From Neocallimastix lanati (nom. inval.) (Eukaryota > Neocallimastigomycota > Neocallimastigomycetes > Neocallimastigales > Neocallimastigaceae): 64,000 bases of DNA. The DNA is taken from the NCBI GenBank assembly GCA_016946835.1, contig JACVTC010000005.1, positions 146,001 through 210,000 on the forward strand. The letters are read 5' to 3'. This document shows positions 40,312-54,043 of the stretch, piece by piece. Every line of letters begins with the position of its first letter. The stretch's first letter is position 1. The notes under the pieces were generated by a model, which saw only the letters and a list, made by a program, of their open reading frames with translations, was not told the origin of the DNA and made no database searches. The position numbers and the translations under genes are program-made.

Positions 40312-40679
40312 GGAAAATTTTTTGACATCTTTTGGTTTGAAGAATATTATATTTATATTGTCAACATTGATTGATTAAATTTAAACGCTATTCAAAAAAA
40401 AAAAAACTTTTTTTTTTAAATAAAAATTATTCAGAGAAATATTTTAATTTTATGTTATTTAGTTATAATTAACTATTTAATTAGTTGTTCTTGCGATTAA
40501 ATTAAACTATTTAATGAATTTTTATGTTTAATTATTATAAATATCAATAATTATTATTTAAGGAAATATTTAAAATTATAAAAATATAAATATAAAATAA
40601 TAAGAATATAACTAAAACATAGATTTATGCTATAAAATTTATTATTAATTATAAATATAATTAATATTTAGAAATCAAG
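38181..40679. other. AT-rich spacer
   Basis: No gene supported. It includes an AAAT run (38357-38426), a poly(A) at 38511-38540, AAT runs at 39053-39075 and T homopolymers at 39475-39495, 40001-40026 and 40142-40170. A small G+C-richer patch (40046-40130) contains GATTCGAACCC, which resembles a tRNA B-box but is not a tRNA gene. Confidence 0.55.
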
Positions 40680-41580
40680 CCTCGTATTAAATATTATATA
40701 ATCATTAGATTAAAATTTGATTTATGGGATTAATTTATGTTTGAATAATGAAACCTATTATATATTTATTAAGGTTTGAATATTTCATTTTATATCATAT
40801 TATAGAAATAATTAATATTATAAAAATAATTATAGAAATATAGTGAATTTTACATTTTACCAAAATTTTCCTTTAGTGTAACAAATTTGTTATGCAACAT
40901 AAAAAATCAGAAAATGAAATTTATATTTTTATTATTTATTCATTTATTTATTTTTATTTTTTTTTTTTTTTTACATTAAGAAAGACTTTATTAATTTAAG
41001 AATATGCCATTGCATGTTATTTATAATCAATATTCTATAATAATCCAACATAATTTGATAGCATTTAACCCTATATTGTAGTAATATTGAGGTATAATAC
41101 TGGAGATAATTAAACTCAAAATATTAAACATATTATTGATATATTCATTATATAGAAATATTATGAATTTTATATTTGGTTAAATTTTTACATTTGGATA
41201 CAACAAATTTGTTGTGTAACATATTTTTAATATAATTTTTTAATGATTTAAAACATTTTTATATTAATTATAATTCTGGACAGTTTTGAATTTAAATTAA
41301 ATATTCTTTTAATATAATTTTTTTTTTTATTTTAATTAGGAAATAGTTTATTTTTAAATTTTATTATTTATAGGAAATGTTTTTTCCTTTTTATTATTAC
41401 TTTTTTTTTTTCGTAAAAATTTTTTTTAAACGTTACATAGATATATAAATATATAAAATAAAATAAAATAAAATAAAATTAAATATAAAAATAAAATTTA
41501 AAAAAAAAAATAAATAAAATTTAAAAATCTATTAATTTAGTAGTGTCTATTAAAAATAATTTCCAAAGGAGAAAAAAATA
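40680..41580 (+). promoter_or_regulatory. Conserved upstream block of LRR gene A
   Basis: This segment is homologous to those before genes B and C. It includes two ACAAATTTGT palindromes (40881-40890 and 41203-41212), each followed by TGT/TGTGTAACAT-like sequence, the block CATTAAGAAAGACTTTATTAAT, CCCTATATTGTAG, AATTCTGGACAGTTTTGAAT, and TTAGGAAATAGTTTATTTTTAA. Immediately before the ATG is TAGTGTCTATTAAAAATAAT. Conservation in all three gene copies within otherwise drifting AT DNA marks it as duplicated with the gene and perhaps regulatory. Confidence 0.55.
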
Positions 41581-42737
41581 ATGAATTTTTATAAATTATT
41601 TCTATTATCAGTTAATATTTCATTGGTATTTTGTTTAGAACCAATTCAAGAATGTAAATTTTTAAATGCTTACAGCAGTTATTATTTGGATGATAATGGA
41701 TGTTGTTTTTCAGAAAATGTTAAATGTGATATAAGTCAGGGTCATATTGTATCAATGTTAGTATATAAATTTTACTAGAGAAATAATTAAAATAAGAAAC
41801 AATAAAATAAATATAAAATATTATATATTAATAATAAACAATAAATAAATAATAATTAATAAATAAATAAATTATTAAATAATTATAATTATAAATATTA
41901 AATAATTGAATAATAAATGATTAAATATAATAAATGATTGAAATATAAATAATAAATAATTGAAATATAAATAATAAATAATTGAATTTTAAATAATAAC
42001 TAATGAATAATGAATAAAAATAATTTAATAGCTAAATATAATAGATAATAAATTTAATATTTATAATAAATTTAATAAATACTGTATATTAAATATTTAA
42101 AAAAAAGATACTTTGAATAAGACGTTATACAATTTATTTTTTTTTTTTAATAATACATTATTTTTTTTTGTATTTACATTTTTTAAAAGCTAATACTAAT
42201 TTTAACAAAAATTAAAATTATAAATATATTTACTTAATTATATAGAGATTTAAGAAACAGTATAAAACAAGAAATGAGAAATAAATTTTCTTTGGAAAAA
42301 TTTTTAAATCAATTTCCTTCGCTTAAAAGAATGTAATTGTCTAGAGAATAAAACATATAATAGTTTTTATTTTAAATCAGTTTTATATATATAATATTAT
42401 TCTTATTACGAGATAGGATTTCATTTTCATTTTTATCATAATAAATGTATATATTTATTTATTTATTTATTTTTTACTTTTTTACTTATATATAATAGAA
42501 ATATTAGTGAAAATGAATTAACAGGAGATTTTATTATTCCAAATAATACAACTTTAGTGGAATTGTAAGTTTTTTTATTATAATTTTATTTAAATAATTT
42601 TTTATAGAATATATATATTTATATCTAAAATATAAAATACCTAAAATATAAATTAATAAATAGTATTAAATAAAAATATAAGAAGTTACTAATATAAATA
42701 TATATATTTTATTGGACAAAAAAAAAAAAAAATTATC

Positions 42738-42771
<34 letters not shown>

Positions 42772-43408
42772 TTACATTTATATAAATAATATTTTACTTA
42801 ATAGAAATGCTAGTAACAATAGCTTTAATGGAAAGCTTGTTATTCCAGATAATTCTGAAATAGATTCATTTTTTAATGATGGAGAATGTAGACTTCAAAT
42901 TTTGTGAGTTTTTAAAACAATTTAAATAATTATTATTATTTTTTTTTTATTTTTAAATTATATTAAAGGTTATAACATTACAATTATATATAAAAATTAA
43001 ATAATTAAAAATTAATATTTAATAAAATAAATAAATAAATATATGTATATATATATATATATATATACGCGTTTTATCTCTATTAATATTTATTTATTAA
43101 TTTATTTATATATTTATTATATTTTTATTATTATTTTATATATATATATATATAAATTATATGTATAATTAGAAATATTAGTAATAATGAATTCAAAGGT
43201 GATTTAAATATTCCAGATAATTCTACTTTAGTGATGCTGTAAGTTTTTTGATAAATAGTTTTAAATGAAAAAAAGTTTAAAAAAAAAAATAATAAAAATT
43301 TTTATTTATAATCTATATAAATTTATATAAATTAGATTATTAAAAAAATAAATTATATATAAATTAGATAATAAATAACATGATAATTTCTGTATATTTA
43401 TATTTTTA

Positions 43409-43452
<44 letters not shown>

Positions 43453-43583
43453 TTAAATTTTATGTGTATATTCATAATATTTAATAATTAGAGATGCTAG
43501 TAATAATCACTTTAATGGATATCTTAATATAGGAGAAAATACTGAATTAGAAGAATTGTAAGTTTACAACATATTAATTTAAA

Positions 43584-43620
<37 letters not shown>

Positions 43621-44483
43621 TTTATTTTTGAGTTATATAAAATTGTATTAACTTATTGAAAATTAATATTTTTAATATATATATATGTATATTTTTATTT
43701 TTATGGATTATTAATATTTTTTATATAAATTATATATTTAATCAGAAATGTTAGTAATAATGAATTTAAAGAAGAATTTCTTATTCCACCACATACTAAT
43801 CTAAAAACATTGTAAATTTTACAAGTCTATTTAAATAAATTCATTTTAAATATATATTAGTGACTGACTATAAATTATGATTTAATAATGAATTTTAAAA
43901 ATAAATTTTTAATAATAATAAACTTTATATATAAATAATATTTTTAATTAAATTTATTTTTTTTAATAATAATAATAATTACAATAATAAAAAAGAGATG
44001 TTAGTGATAATTTTTTTTATGGAGATTTACAAATACCAAAGAGTTCTAAATTAAAAATATTGTAAGTTTTTAATAAGAATCGAATTTTACAAGAAAAAAA
44101 ATATATAAAAAAAAAAAATAAAAAAAAAAAAAATAGAATAAATAGAAAAAATAATAAAAAAAAAAAAAAAAAAAAAATAGAAAAAATAGAGAAAATAAAA
44201 AAAAAAAAAAATAAAAAAAAAAAGAAAATAATGTCTTTATAAATATTTATTTTTATTCATTTGTAATATCATTATAAATAATTAATAGGTTTGCTAATAA
44301 TAATATGCTTAGTGGGGAGTTAATTATTCCAGAAAATCAGTATTTAGAAAAATTGTAAGTTTTAATAAACAATGAATTTGAAAAAATAAGAAAGTTATAA
44401 TCATATATTGAAATAATATAATTATATAATTATGAATTTTAAAAAGAATAATAAATAATGAATAATAAATAATAAATAATAGA

Positions 44484-44514
<31 letters not shown>

Positions 44515-44744
44515 CTTAAAATTAATAAATTTATAAAAACAAATGTAAAAATTAATTCTTTTAATTTTATTTTATTTTTTACAAAATGAATTTATTTAAT
44601 TATTAGGCATGCTATTAATAACAAATTAAAAGGAGAAATATATATTCCTAAAAATACAAATTTAAAAGAATTGTAAGTTTTTTTTTTTTTTTTTTATTTT
44701 TTTATTTTTTTTTTATTTTTTATTTTATTTTTTATTTTTTATTT

Positions 44745-44775
<31 letters not shown>

Positions 44776-45194
44776 TTATTTTTTATTTTTTATTTTTTAT
44801 TTTTTATTTTTTATTTTTTATTTTTTTTTATTTTTATTTTTTTATTTTTTATTTTTTATTTTTATATTTTTAAATGAAGTTTTTAATCAATATAATTAAA
44901 ACCCTATAAATATTATTTTATACTATTATTATTATTGTTATTATTAGATATTTAAGAAATAATAAATTCGAAAGTTATCCTTGCGATACTGTAATTGAAA
45001 ATGATTTTCAGGATTGTCATATTAATTTAGAAAATTTTATGTGCACAGTAATACCTATATTAGCAATTATTATTATTGGGTTTGCCATGGTCATGATTAA
45101 AAAATTTGGAAATGCAAATGAAAATAACAAAGAAACTCAAAATAATGATGATCAAAGAGATGAATTAACTGTTAAAGTTGAAGATAGTAATTAA
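41581..45194 (+). CDS. LRR membrane protein A (11 exons, one LRR per exon)
   Basis: Exons: 41581-41756, 42246-42332, 42499-42564, 42805-42903, 43173-43238, 43492-43557, 43746-43811, 43996-44061, 44289-44354, 44607-44672, 44948-45194; 356 aa. Every intron is phase 2 with GT-AG. Exon 1 encodes a signal peptide (NFYKLFLLSVNISLVFCLE) and a Cys-containing cap. Exon 2 is a 29-residue capping unit (KFSLEKFLNQFPSLKR). Exons 3-10 each encode one repeat of 22 residues (exon 4: 33), pattern xISxNxLxGxLxIPxNxxLxxL, like the plant-type GxIP class. The last exon has a truncated repeat, a Cys pair, a membrane span (VIPILAIIIIGFAMVMI) and a short charged tail ending VKVEDSN. It is therefore a type I surface protein with an outside LRR solenoid; ligand unknown. 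First of three tandem paralogues. Confidence 0.85.
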
Positions 45195-45681
45195 CTTTTA
45201 AAAAATTCACACTGATAATTGTAAATATGAATAATAGACAAAAATCATTAAGAAAATTTTTTAAAAAAAAAATTAAAAAATAAGAAATAAAAAATTTTAA
45301 AAATATAAAATAATTAATAAAAAATTAAAAAGTAAAAAAAAGTAAAAAATAAACAATAAAAATTAAAAATTAAATATAAAAATTAAGAATCAACGATTAA
45401 CAATAAAATAATATTAAATAAAATATCATAAAAATAAAATAATATAAAATTATAAAAAATAAAAGCGATTAAAAATAATTATTAAATCTAATAAGAATAT
45501 AATTAAAATACAAAATACCATATAATCTAATAGATATAAATAAATATATGTAGTATTTCTACTATTTTAAGCTGAAATTTATATCGCTCCTCTTTATATT
45601 AATACAATTCACTTTGTATCATTATTTAATTAATGTAATATTAATTATACTTTTATTTCATTAAAAAATATAAAAATAGAA

Positions 45682-45717
<36 letters not shown>

Positions 45718-47449
45718 AAAATTTATTAAATTACTTCAAAGTCTCTTCGCCAATACAAGTAGTGTAGTAAAATAACCTTTTTTTTTTTTTTTTTTTTTTA
45801 CTTATTATTTATTAAAAGTTTTTACCTTTACTGTACTACCTACCTATTATTTTCAAATTTATTTTTTTTTTTTGCTTTCCAATTTCAATTATATTAATTA
45901 TTTTGATAGTTATATTAATTATGAATAAGTTAAAAAAACAATGAAAATCATTTTCAGAATTATGTAGTATCTATTTAAAATTATGCAATAATAAAAATAA
46001 TTATTTAAATTATATTAATAATGAATGATGAAAATCATAAATTATATTAGTAGTGAATGATGAAACTAATAAATTATATGTTAATGATGAATGGTAAAAA
46101 TAATAAATAAATAAATAAATTTTTATAAATATTAAATTAATGTAACATAGTTAAAAATAATGATTACAATAAAAAAAAATATTTTTAAACTAATATAAAA
46201 AATTATTTTTATGCTTTTAATTAACTATATTTAAAATATTTAGTATATAAAGTATATTGAAAAAAAATATATATATATATAGAATATATTTATAGAATAA
46301 TAAAAAATATAATAAAAATATTAATCATTATTAAAATAGTAAATAAAAATCCTTATAAAGAAAATAAAATATACATTATTTACTTATTTACCAAAAAAAT
46401 TTTTAAAAATAATTTTATATTTTACATAAAATAATGTTAGAAAATAAATTTTATATTTCGACATAAATTTTATTTTTATTTAGTTTTCTTTTTATTTATA
46501 TAAATTTCATGTATTAATTATAAATTTTTTTTATTATTAATTAAGGTTTATATCTTCATTATAATGGTGGATTCATTTTACTGAGATAAATAATAGATAT
46601 AATGTGTGATATGAAATAAAAATAAAAACCTTAATTATTAATAAATTATCTTATTAATAATTACATAAAAATAAATCAATTAATCACTTGATTAATTATC
46701 ATATGATTTATAAAATGATCCAGAAATAACGTGATATAAGATAAATTTATGTAATATCATAAATTCTCTAAAAATACATAAAATTAATGTAAACATAAAA
46801 TTTATAACATAAACTTTATGTTATGTAAATATGTAAATAATTTATAAATTAATTAAGTTTTATTTTATTTCATTTTAATTATTTTTATTATATTTTTATT
46901 ATATTTTTATATGTTCTAATTATTATAAATATTTTATTATTTATATTATACTTTTTATTAATATTCAACTAAATATTTAATTCTTATTATTTTAAAATAG
47001 TTTATAATTAAAGAGTATTATATAAAGAATACTTTTTCTTTATATTTATTCTTTGTAATTTTGCAGTTTTGCAAATTGCCATTCATGCAATTCAAACACT
47101 AAAAAAAATATATAATAACAAATTGCCAAAATAAATATATTTTATTAGTAAAATTAGTTTAATGATATTTAATATGAATTTATAAAAATTATTAGTTATT
47201 TAAATAAATTTTAATTATAAAATAAATAAATAAATATTTAATAAATAAGTAAATAAAATTATATTATATTAATAAATTTCATAAATAAATTATATAACTT
47301 CTCCCAGTAAGAGAGTGAACCAAGGTGTACTTTATCATGTGTAACATATATTTTTTAAATACAATTTTTGATAATTTATATATTTATATTTTTATTATTA
47401 ATTAAAGTTTATATTTAAATTAAAAAAATACTCTTTATTGTTATGTTCC

Positions 47450-47495
<46 letters not shown>

Positions 47496-47979
47496 TTTTT
47501 ACAGATATATATATTAATTCCTCGAAAAAAAACTTGATTTTATTTTTTTGTTTTTTTTTATAATATTATTTTTATTTTTTATATAATAATAACTAGTATA
47601 TAAAGATAGTTTAGAATTAAAATTGGAAATATTAATTTTGGTACATTTTTAAAATTTAAAAAAAAAAAAAAAAATTATGTATAAAAATTCTTAAAATATT
47701 TACTAAATAATAATTTAATAAAAAACTATTTAATATTATATATATATAAATACATTATATATTTAAGGAATATATTGTTGAGCTACAACCTTAAGATCCA
47801 TGATATTAACACTTTATATTTTTGAATATCCAATTGGTAACGAAAAAGAGTGTACTAACATAATCAAAAAATTCATTCCTGTAGCAAAAGCTCTTGACTC
47901 AATAAAGAATCTCAAAATCATTTCATTCCGAAATCATTAACATTATTTATACCCATACAATAGGCTCCTATTAGGGATT
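45195..47979. other. Spacer between LRR genes A and B
   Basis: No intact gene. The part 45720-46100 (ACTTCAAAGTCTCTTC, then TACTGTACTACCTA, then GAATAAGTTAA and AAATCATTTTCAGAATTATG) recurs at 60178-60570 in the B-C spacer, so it belongs to the duplicated LRR unit. A coding-like scrap is present at 47765-47945. The rest is AT-rich, with T homopolymers at 45779-45799 and 47453-47492. Confidence 0.6.
47765..47945 (+). pseudogene. Unidentified coding-like fragment
   Basis: A plus-strand frame reads IGNEKECTNIIKKFIPVAKA and continues LDSIKNLKIISFRNH before a stop, with composition far from the surrounding AT DNA. No start codon, no splice pattern and no recognised family. It could be a remnant of an older gene or element in the LRR spacer; confidence is low. 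Confidence 0.3.
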
Positions 47980-49135
47980 TTATTATAGAAATATAGTGAA
48001 TTTTATAATTTACCAAAATTTTCCTTTTGTATAACAAATTTGTTGTGCAACATATTTTTAATATAATTTTGACTATTTAAACATTATTATATAATATAAT
48101 AGTATTTAAAAATCAAAAATGATATATATATTTTTATTAGGAGTTTATTTATTTATTTTTATTGCTTTTACATTAAGAAAGACCTTATTCATTTAATAAT
48201 ATGTCATTATATATTATTTATAATCAGTTTTCTATTATAATATAGCATAATTTTATAGCATTTAACCCTATATTGTAAGATATATTTAAATAAAAATTTT
48301 TTACACTTAATAATGAAATATAATGTTGAATGTAATTAAACTCAAAATTAGAGTGTTTAACATATTATTGAAATCCTGATTCGAGGAAGCAATTGTTGGG
48401 ATTAATTTGTTAAAACTATAAAAGTATTATTAATATATTTATTTTAATTTTATTATTATGATTACATATATATATTCATGTAAAAATAATTATACTTGAT
48501 TATTCATTTAAAACTATTTAACAACTTTCTCACAGAATCATCTTAATTACCACATATTAATAACATTATAAAATCATTATATTTAAGTTTGATTTATGAC
48601 ATTAATTTATATTTGAATGATGAAATTTATTTTATATTAATTAAGGTTTGTATACATCATTTTATATCATATAATTAAAGAAATATTATGAATTTTATAC
48701 TATGGCTAAATTTTTACCTTTGTATAACAAATTTATTGTGTAACATATTTTTAATATAATATTTTAATTATTTAATTGTTTAAATTAATTATAATTCTGG
48801 ACAGTTTCAAATTTAAATTAAAAGAATGTTCTTATAATTTTATTAATTTTTTTTATTTTAATTAGGAAATAGTTTATTTTTAACTATTATTATATAAAGA
48901 AGAGCTTTTTTTATTATTGCTTTTTTTCTTTGTAAAAAAAAAAAAAAATTTAAACGTCTATTATATTATATATATATATAATAATAAAAATAAAATAAAT
49001 ATAAATAAAAATAAAATAAAAAAATATAATAAAAAATAAATATAAAATAATATTAAATAAAATAAAATAAATTTTAAAAATATTTAATTAGAGTAGTGTT
49101 TATTAAAAATAATTTGAGAAGAAAAAAAAAAAAAA
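47980..49135 (+). promoter_or_regulatory. Conserved upstream block of LRR gene B
   Basis: Homologous in order to the block before gene A. ACAAATTTGTTGTGCAACAT occurs at 48034, the second site has decayed to ACAAATTTATTGTGTAACAT (48728), and TTAAGAAAGACCTTATTCAT, AACCCTATATTGTA, AATTCTGGACAGTTTCAAAT and GTAGTGTTTATTAAAAATAA (ending just before the ATG leader) follow. The first site is about 1.1 kb from the ATG compared with about 0.7 kb for gene A, because an extra segment lies between the sites. Confidence 0.55.
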
Positions 49136-50553
49136 ATGAATCTTAATAAATTATTTTTATTATCTGTTAATTTTTCATTAATATTTTGTTTGGAACCAAT
49201 TCAGGAATGTAAAATTTTAAATAATTACAGCAATTATTTTGATGATATTAATTGTTGTAATTCAATGAGAGTTGAATGCCATGAAAATCAAAGTCATATT
49301 ATTGGAATGTAAGTTTAAAAATTATATTAAGTAAATAATTATAAAAAGTAAATAATAAATAATAAATAATAAATAATTAAAATAATTGAATAATTGAATA
49401 GTTGAATAATAAATAATAAATAATTAAAATAATTGAATAATTGAATAGTTGAATAATAAATAATAAATAATAAATAATAAATAATAAATAATAAATAATA
49501 AATAATAAATAATAAATAATAAATAATAAATAATAAATAATAAATAATAAATAATAAATAATAAATAATAAATAATAAATAATAAATAATAAATAATAAA
49601 TAATAGATAATACATAATAAAAAAAAAAAAAGCATTTGCATATATCTTATTCATATATTTTTTTCTGGAAATTCATTTTTTGAATATTAATTCTAATTTT
49701 AACAAAAATTAATATTATAAAAATATATTTTTAATTATATAGAGATCTGAATGACATTATAGAACGAAAAGTAAGAGATAAATTTTCTTTAGAAACATTT
49801 TTAAATCAATTTCCTAGTCTTGAAAAGCTGTAATTGTTAATAAGATAAAAATTAAAAATATAATAATTTTTAATTTAAATTTTTTTTTTTTAATATATAA
49901 ATTTATTATTGAGAACAATTTCACTTTTATCATATTAATTGTATATATTTATATATTTTTACTTATTAGTGATATTAGTAATAATGGATTAAAAGGAGAT
50001 TTGATTATTCCACAAAATACCACTTTAGTGGAATTGTAAGTTTCTATTATAATTTTATTTAAATAATTTTATATAGAATATATATATTTATATATAAATT
50101 ATAAATTGATAAATAATATTAGATAAAAATATAAGAAGATATAATTATATATACATATTTTTATGGAAAAAAAATAATCATTATTATAATAATAACAATA
50201 ATAACAATAAATATTTTATTTATATAAATAATATTTTATTTAATAGAGATGCTAGTAACAATAACTTTGATGGAAAGCTTGTTATTCCAGATAATTCTGA
50301 AGTATCACTATTTTTTAGTAATGGGGAATCTAAGCTCAAAAATTTGTAAGTTTTTATTTTGTAACAATTTAAATTATTAAAATAGTTTTATTTCTAAATT
50401 ACATTTAACATAACACTACAATTATATATATATAAATTAAATTATTAAAAATTAATATTTAATAAAATAAATAAAAAAATCTATATATACAAATATATAT
50501 ACATATTTTTCTATTAATATTTATTTACTTATTTTTTTCCTATTTATTTCTTT

Positions 50554-50596
<43 letters not shown>

Positions 50597-52582
50597 TTTT
50601 TTTTTAATTTTTTGGTGTATTAATATTTTTAAATAATTAAATATATTTAATTAGAAATATTAGTGATAATATGTTTAAAGGAGAATTAATTATTCCAACA
50701 AATTCTACTTTAGAGAAACTGTAAGTTTTGTGATAAAAAAGAATTAAATAAAAAAGAGGAAAAAAAATAATAATTTTTATTTATAATATATAATATATAC
50801 AAATATATATAGAATAGATCATAAATAATTTAAGAATAAATTATATGTTAATTTTTGTGTATATTTATTTTTAAAATAATTAAATAATAATAATAATAGT
50901 AATATTAAATTTTATATTAATATTTACAAAATATTTAATAATTAGAGATGCTAGTCGTAATCTCTTTAATGGAACTCTGATTTTAGAAGAAAATATTAAA
51001 CTAAAAGAATTGTATGTATTCAACATATTAATTTAAATAAAAAATAATTTTTTTTTATTTTTGAAATATATTTAAAATTGTATTTATTTATTAAAAATTA
51101 ATATTTAATATATATATATATCATGGATTATTAATATTTTTTATATAAATTTTTAATTAGAAATATTAGTAATAATGAATTAACAGGGGATTTGAATATT
51201 CCAAAAAGTTCTACTTTAATGATACTGTAAGTTTTTTGATAAAAAAGAATTAGATAAAAAAGGAGAAAAAAATAATAATTTTTATTTATAATATATATAA
51301 ATATATATAATATAAATCATAAATATTTTTATGATAATTAAAGAATAAATAAAATATTAATTTTGGATAATAATATTAATATTAAATTTTATATTTATAT
51401 TTACACAATATTTAATAATTAGAGATGCTAGTGAAAATGTCTTTGATGGAAACCTGAATATAGGAGAAAATACTAAACTAGAAGAATTGTAAGTTTTAAA
51501 ACATATTAATTTAAATAAATAAATAAAAAAATAAATAAATAAATAACTTTTATATTTTATTATATTTAAAATTGTATCTTTTTATTTAAAAATTAATATT
51601 TAATATATATATAATATATAAAAATAATTTATGAATTATTAATATTTTTTATATAAATTATATATTTAACTAGAAATATTAGTGATAATAGATTAAATGG
51701 AAAATTAATTATTCCACCAAATTCTAATCTAAAAACATTGTAAATTTATATAAGTTTATTTAAATAATTTTATTTTAAATATATATATTAGTAATAAAAT
51801 AATTAATAATGAATTTGATAAAAAAAAAAAAAATAATAAAAAATTAGTTTAATAATAATAATAAACTTTATATTTAAACAATATATTTAATTAAATTTAT
51901 TTTTTAAAATAATAATTGCAATAATAAATAGAAAAATTAGTAATAATTTACTTCATGGAAATTTAGACTTATCAAAGTGTTCTAAACTAGAAGAATTGTA
52001 AGTTTTAACAATTAACCAATTTTGCATAAAAAAAAAAAAAAAAAAAATAAAAATAAAAAAAATAATAAATAAATAATAAAAAAAGGAAATAATATTTTAT
52101 AAATATTTATTTTTATTTGTTTTTAATATAATCATAAATAAATAATTAATAGGATTGCTAATGATAATATTTTTGATGGGGAGTTAAATATTCAAGAAAA
52201 TCAGCATCTAGAAATATTGTGAGTTTTAATAAACAATGAATTAATAAATAAGAAAATAATAATTATTTGTTGAAATAATTTAAATATGAATTTTAAAAAG
52301 AATAATAATAATAATAATAAATAATAAATAATAAATAATAAATAAATAATAATAAATAATAATAAATAATAAATAATAAATAAATAAATAATAAATAATA
52401 GATAATAGATAAAAAATTTTTGATTTTGATTTAAATTAATTATTTAATAAAAACAAAATATATATATATATATATTTATTTTATTTTTATAAAATAAATT
52501 TATTTAATTATTAGGCATGCCATTAATAATGAATTAAAAGGAGATATAAAAATTCCTAAAAATTCAAATTTAAAAGAAATGT

Positions 52583-52662
<80 letters not shown>

Positions 52663-53109
52663 AAATTATTATAAAATTATAATTTTAAATAAATATAAGA
52701 AAATAATAATTTCAAAATTTAAGTCAATATATATTTAACTTTAAAAATTAATATTTATATATAGTAAATAATAAATATAAGAATTGTGTTTATTAATTTT
52801 TTTTTTTTTTTTTTTTTTAAAAAATTTTAATTTTTTTTTTTTTTATTTTTAAATGAAAATTTTAATCAATATAATTAAAACGCTATAAATATTATTTTAT
52901 TATTTTATATTATTATTATTATTATTAGATATTTAAGAAATAATAATTTGAATTATTCTTGTAATATTGAAGTTGAAAATGATTTTCCAGGTTGTAATGA
53001 TCAATTGAGAACATTTTTGTTCATTGTAATACCTTTGGTTGTACTTATTATTATTTGTTTTGTCGTGGTCATGGTTAAAAAAATCGGAAATGGAAATGAA
53101 AATAAATGA
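49136..53109 (+). CDS. LRR membrane protein B (13 exons, one LRR per exon)
   Basis: Exons: 49136-49308, 49743-49829, 49970-50035, 50247-50345, 50655-50720, 50946-51011, 51161-51226, 51423-51488, 51674-51739, 51932-51997, 52153-52218, 52515-52580, 52929-53109; 377 aa, all introns phase 2. Layout is as for gene A: signal peptide (NLNKLFLLSVNFSLIFC), Cys cap, 29-residue second unit, a 33-residue LRR in exon 4, then 22-residue LRRs, membrane span (FLFIVIPLVVLIIICFVVVM). It has two more LRR exons than A; exons 5-6 and 7-8 look like a duplicated pair. The cytoplasmic tail stops at ENK (TGA 53107-53109), whereas the DNA after it still encodes DELTIKVEN in another frame, so the tail is truncated compared with A. 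The donor of exon 12 is GTAGGT. Surface protein; function unknown. Confidence 0.85.
49340..49612. repeat. TAAATAA heptamer / AATAATTGA array in LRR B intron 1
   Basis: A 270-bp period-7 array sits entirely inside intron 1 of gene B. Gene A intron 1 has only diffuse short AATAAAT runs, and gene C intron 1 has its own heptamer array. The two minus-strand frames across it are repeat artefacts. Confidence 0.9.
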
Positions 53110-53719
53110 TAATAAGATAGATGAATTAACTATTAAAGTTGAAAATCGTATTAAACTTTAAAAAATTCGTACTGATAAATGCAAACATGAATATTGGACA
53201 AAATCAATAAAAAGTGTTTAAAAAATAAAAACTAAAAACTAAAAAATAATAAATAAAAATAAATAAATAGAAATAAATAAATAAATAAAAAATAAAAATA
53301 AATATAATATAATATAAATATAAATATAAATATAAATATAAATATAAATATAAATATTAAAAAAATATATAAATTAAAAATAAGAAATTATCAGTAAAAT
53401 AAAATATTAAATAAAATATCATAAAAATAAAATAAAGTAAAATTTTAAAAAAAAAAAAAAGAAAGAAAAAAAATATATTAAAAAAAAATAAATCTAATAA
53501 TAATATATAATAATATAATTAAAATACAATAAAATACAAAATATAATACAATCAAATAAATAAAATAAATATGAAAATATAATAAAAGTTAAATAAAATG
53601 AAAAAAAAAAAAAATTTTTTTTTTATTTATATTCTATTTTATATTAATTTTAAAAAAGATTTGAGAAATAAAAAATACAAATATAATAATATTAAATAAT
53701 AAATAAATAATAAATAATA
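53110..53719. other. 3' flank of LRR gene B
   Basis: Contains the out-of-frame remnant of the former cytoplasmic tail (about 53112-53160), then ATAAAT repeats, TATAAA repeats (53300-53352) and poly(A) blocks. No gene. Confidence 0.6.
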
Positions 53720-53865
<146 letters not shown>

Positions 53866-54043
53866 TGTTAGAAGTAGAAATTTATGATATAAAAACAAAT
53901 GTTAAATTAGATTAAATTAATATGAATATACGAATCATATTATGTAATACATTAATTAAATAAATTAACATGTATCTAAATTTAGCCACAGTTCTTATAT
54001 AAATTTACTTTAATTGTAAATCTGAGGTTAGTTATTAATACAT
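53866..54043 (+). repeat. 5' LTR, left part
   Basis: Matches 59479-59667 of the 3' LTR apart from a short deletion near 54006. It ends in AGTTATTAATACAT, the target of the LINE insertion. Confidence 0.85.
54030..54043 (+). repeat. Left target-site duplication of the LINE
   Basis: AGTTATTAATACAT; repeated at 58953-58966 directly after the LINE poly(A). The uninterrupted 3' LTR has this word only once (near 59654), which proves it is the target sequence. The first A on the right side cannot be told from the poly(A), so the duplication is 13 or 14 bp. Confidence 0.9.
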
